From the NCBI GenBank assembly GCA_030065095.1, contig JASJDP010000012.1:1-64000 (forward strand): a stretch of 64,000 nt of DNA, written 5' to 3'. The translations under genes were made by a program, and so were the position numbers. The DNA is from Rhodobacter sp. Its GTDB lineage: Bacteria; Pseudomonadota; Alphaproteobacteria; Rhodobacterales; Rhodobacteraceae. Shown piece by piece: positions 63,781 through 64,000 of this stretch; the first letter of the stretch is position 1, and the number at the start of each line of letters is the position of its first letter. The notes under the pieces were generated by a model. That model saw only the letters and a program-made list of their open reading frames with translations. It ran no database searches and was not told the origin of the DNA.

Positions 63781-64000
63781 ATGTCCGCGCCCAACAAAGT
63801 CGTTCTTGCCTATTCCGGCGGCCTCGACACCTCGATCATCCTTAAATGGCTGCAGACCGAGTATGGTTGCGAGGTCGTGACCTTCACCGCAGATCTGGGC
63901 CAGGGCGAGGAATTGGAACCGGCGCGCGCCAAGGCCGAGATGATGGGCGCGAAGGAGATATTTATCGAGGATCTGCGCGAAGAGTTCGTGCGCGACTTCG
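63781..64000 (+). CDS. argG: Argininosuccinate synthase, N-terminal part cut by the window end
   Basis: First 73 residues of ArgG, ATG at 63781. The start [19 protein letters not shown] contains the ATP-binding SGGLDTS loop, then [21 protein letters not shown] is diagnostic for argininosuccinate synthase. The enzyme joins citrulline and aspartate in arginine synthesis. Divergent from the thioesterase gene across 120 bases (63661-63780). Confidence 0.95.
   Translation, partial: MSAPNKVVLAYSGGLDTSIILKWLQTEYGCEVVTFTADLGQGEELEPARAKAEMMGAKEIFIEDLREEFVRDF

Overview
The window looks like chromosomal DNA of a marine alphaproteobacterium of the Rhodobacteraceae/Roseobacter type. The evidence is high GC, dense genes with many ATGA/GTGA/TGATG overlaps, and characteristic gene orders (rimP-nusA-rnpM-infB, dnaK-dnaJ-radC, secA divergent from a parvulin gene followed by argJ-mutT). 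Individual proteins also fit, such as a roseobacter-style NaChBac-family sodium channel. I see no rRNA, tRNA, CRISPR array, transposase or prophage. The assignment comes from protein and synteny recognition, not from a database search.

Left part (1-11.3 kb): a surface-polysaccharide module. Transcribed leftward are cysQ, a CMP-Kdo synthetase, a GT2 glycosyltransferase, galU, galE, a GT4 transferase, a GT2-like transferase, a GT14-like transferase and a two-part sulfotransferase. A capsule-type ABC-2 permease is transcribed divergently. Together they suggest production and export of a Gal-containing, probably sulfated glycan, with CysQ clearing the PAP left by sulfation. 11.3-13.6 kb holds a convergent gap with a possible structured RNA, a small exported protein, alkB and a MipA-like porin.

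Middle part (13.7-35.6 kb): housekeeping genes. dnaK-dnaJ have a heat-shock-like promoter and are followed by radC. A PstS-like/OmpA fusion, a membrane-anchored unknown, secA, parvulin, argJ and mutT come next. A 45-aa small protein precedes the leftward rimP-nusA-rnpM-infB operon, whose leader contains an intrinsic terminator directly before rimP. A CDGSH iron-sulfur protein and a periplasmic VWA protein with seven 88-aa repeats follow.

35.8-43.4 kb: a dipeptide/oligopeptide ABC transporter operon (permease, permease, double ATPase, substrate-binding protein). It is interrupted by an AT-richer gene for an unrecognised 652-aa membrane protein, lying between the ATPase and the binding-protein gene. 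This is the strongest candidate for something undescribed.

Right part (43.5-64 kb): proline iminopeptidase; ubiG; a comF-grxC-nitrilase-marR operon; a methyltransferase with hemH; two L,D-transpeptidases around a CAP-domain lipoprotein. Then comes a long leftward run (cca, two ABC exporter half-transporters, a P-loop kinase-like protein, a TrmA/RlmD-type RNA methyltransferase, a sodium channel), with NudL and Hsp33 just upstream. The window closes with a Nudix gene, a response regulator/PP2C phosphatase divergent from an Hpt protein, a thioesterase, and the start of argG cut by the window end.
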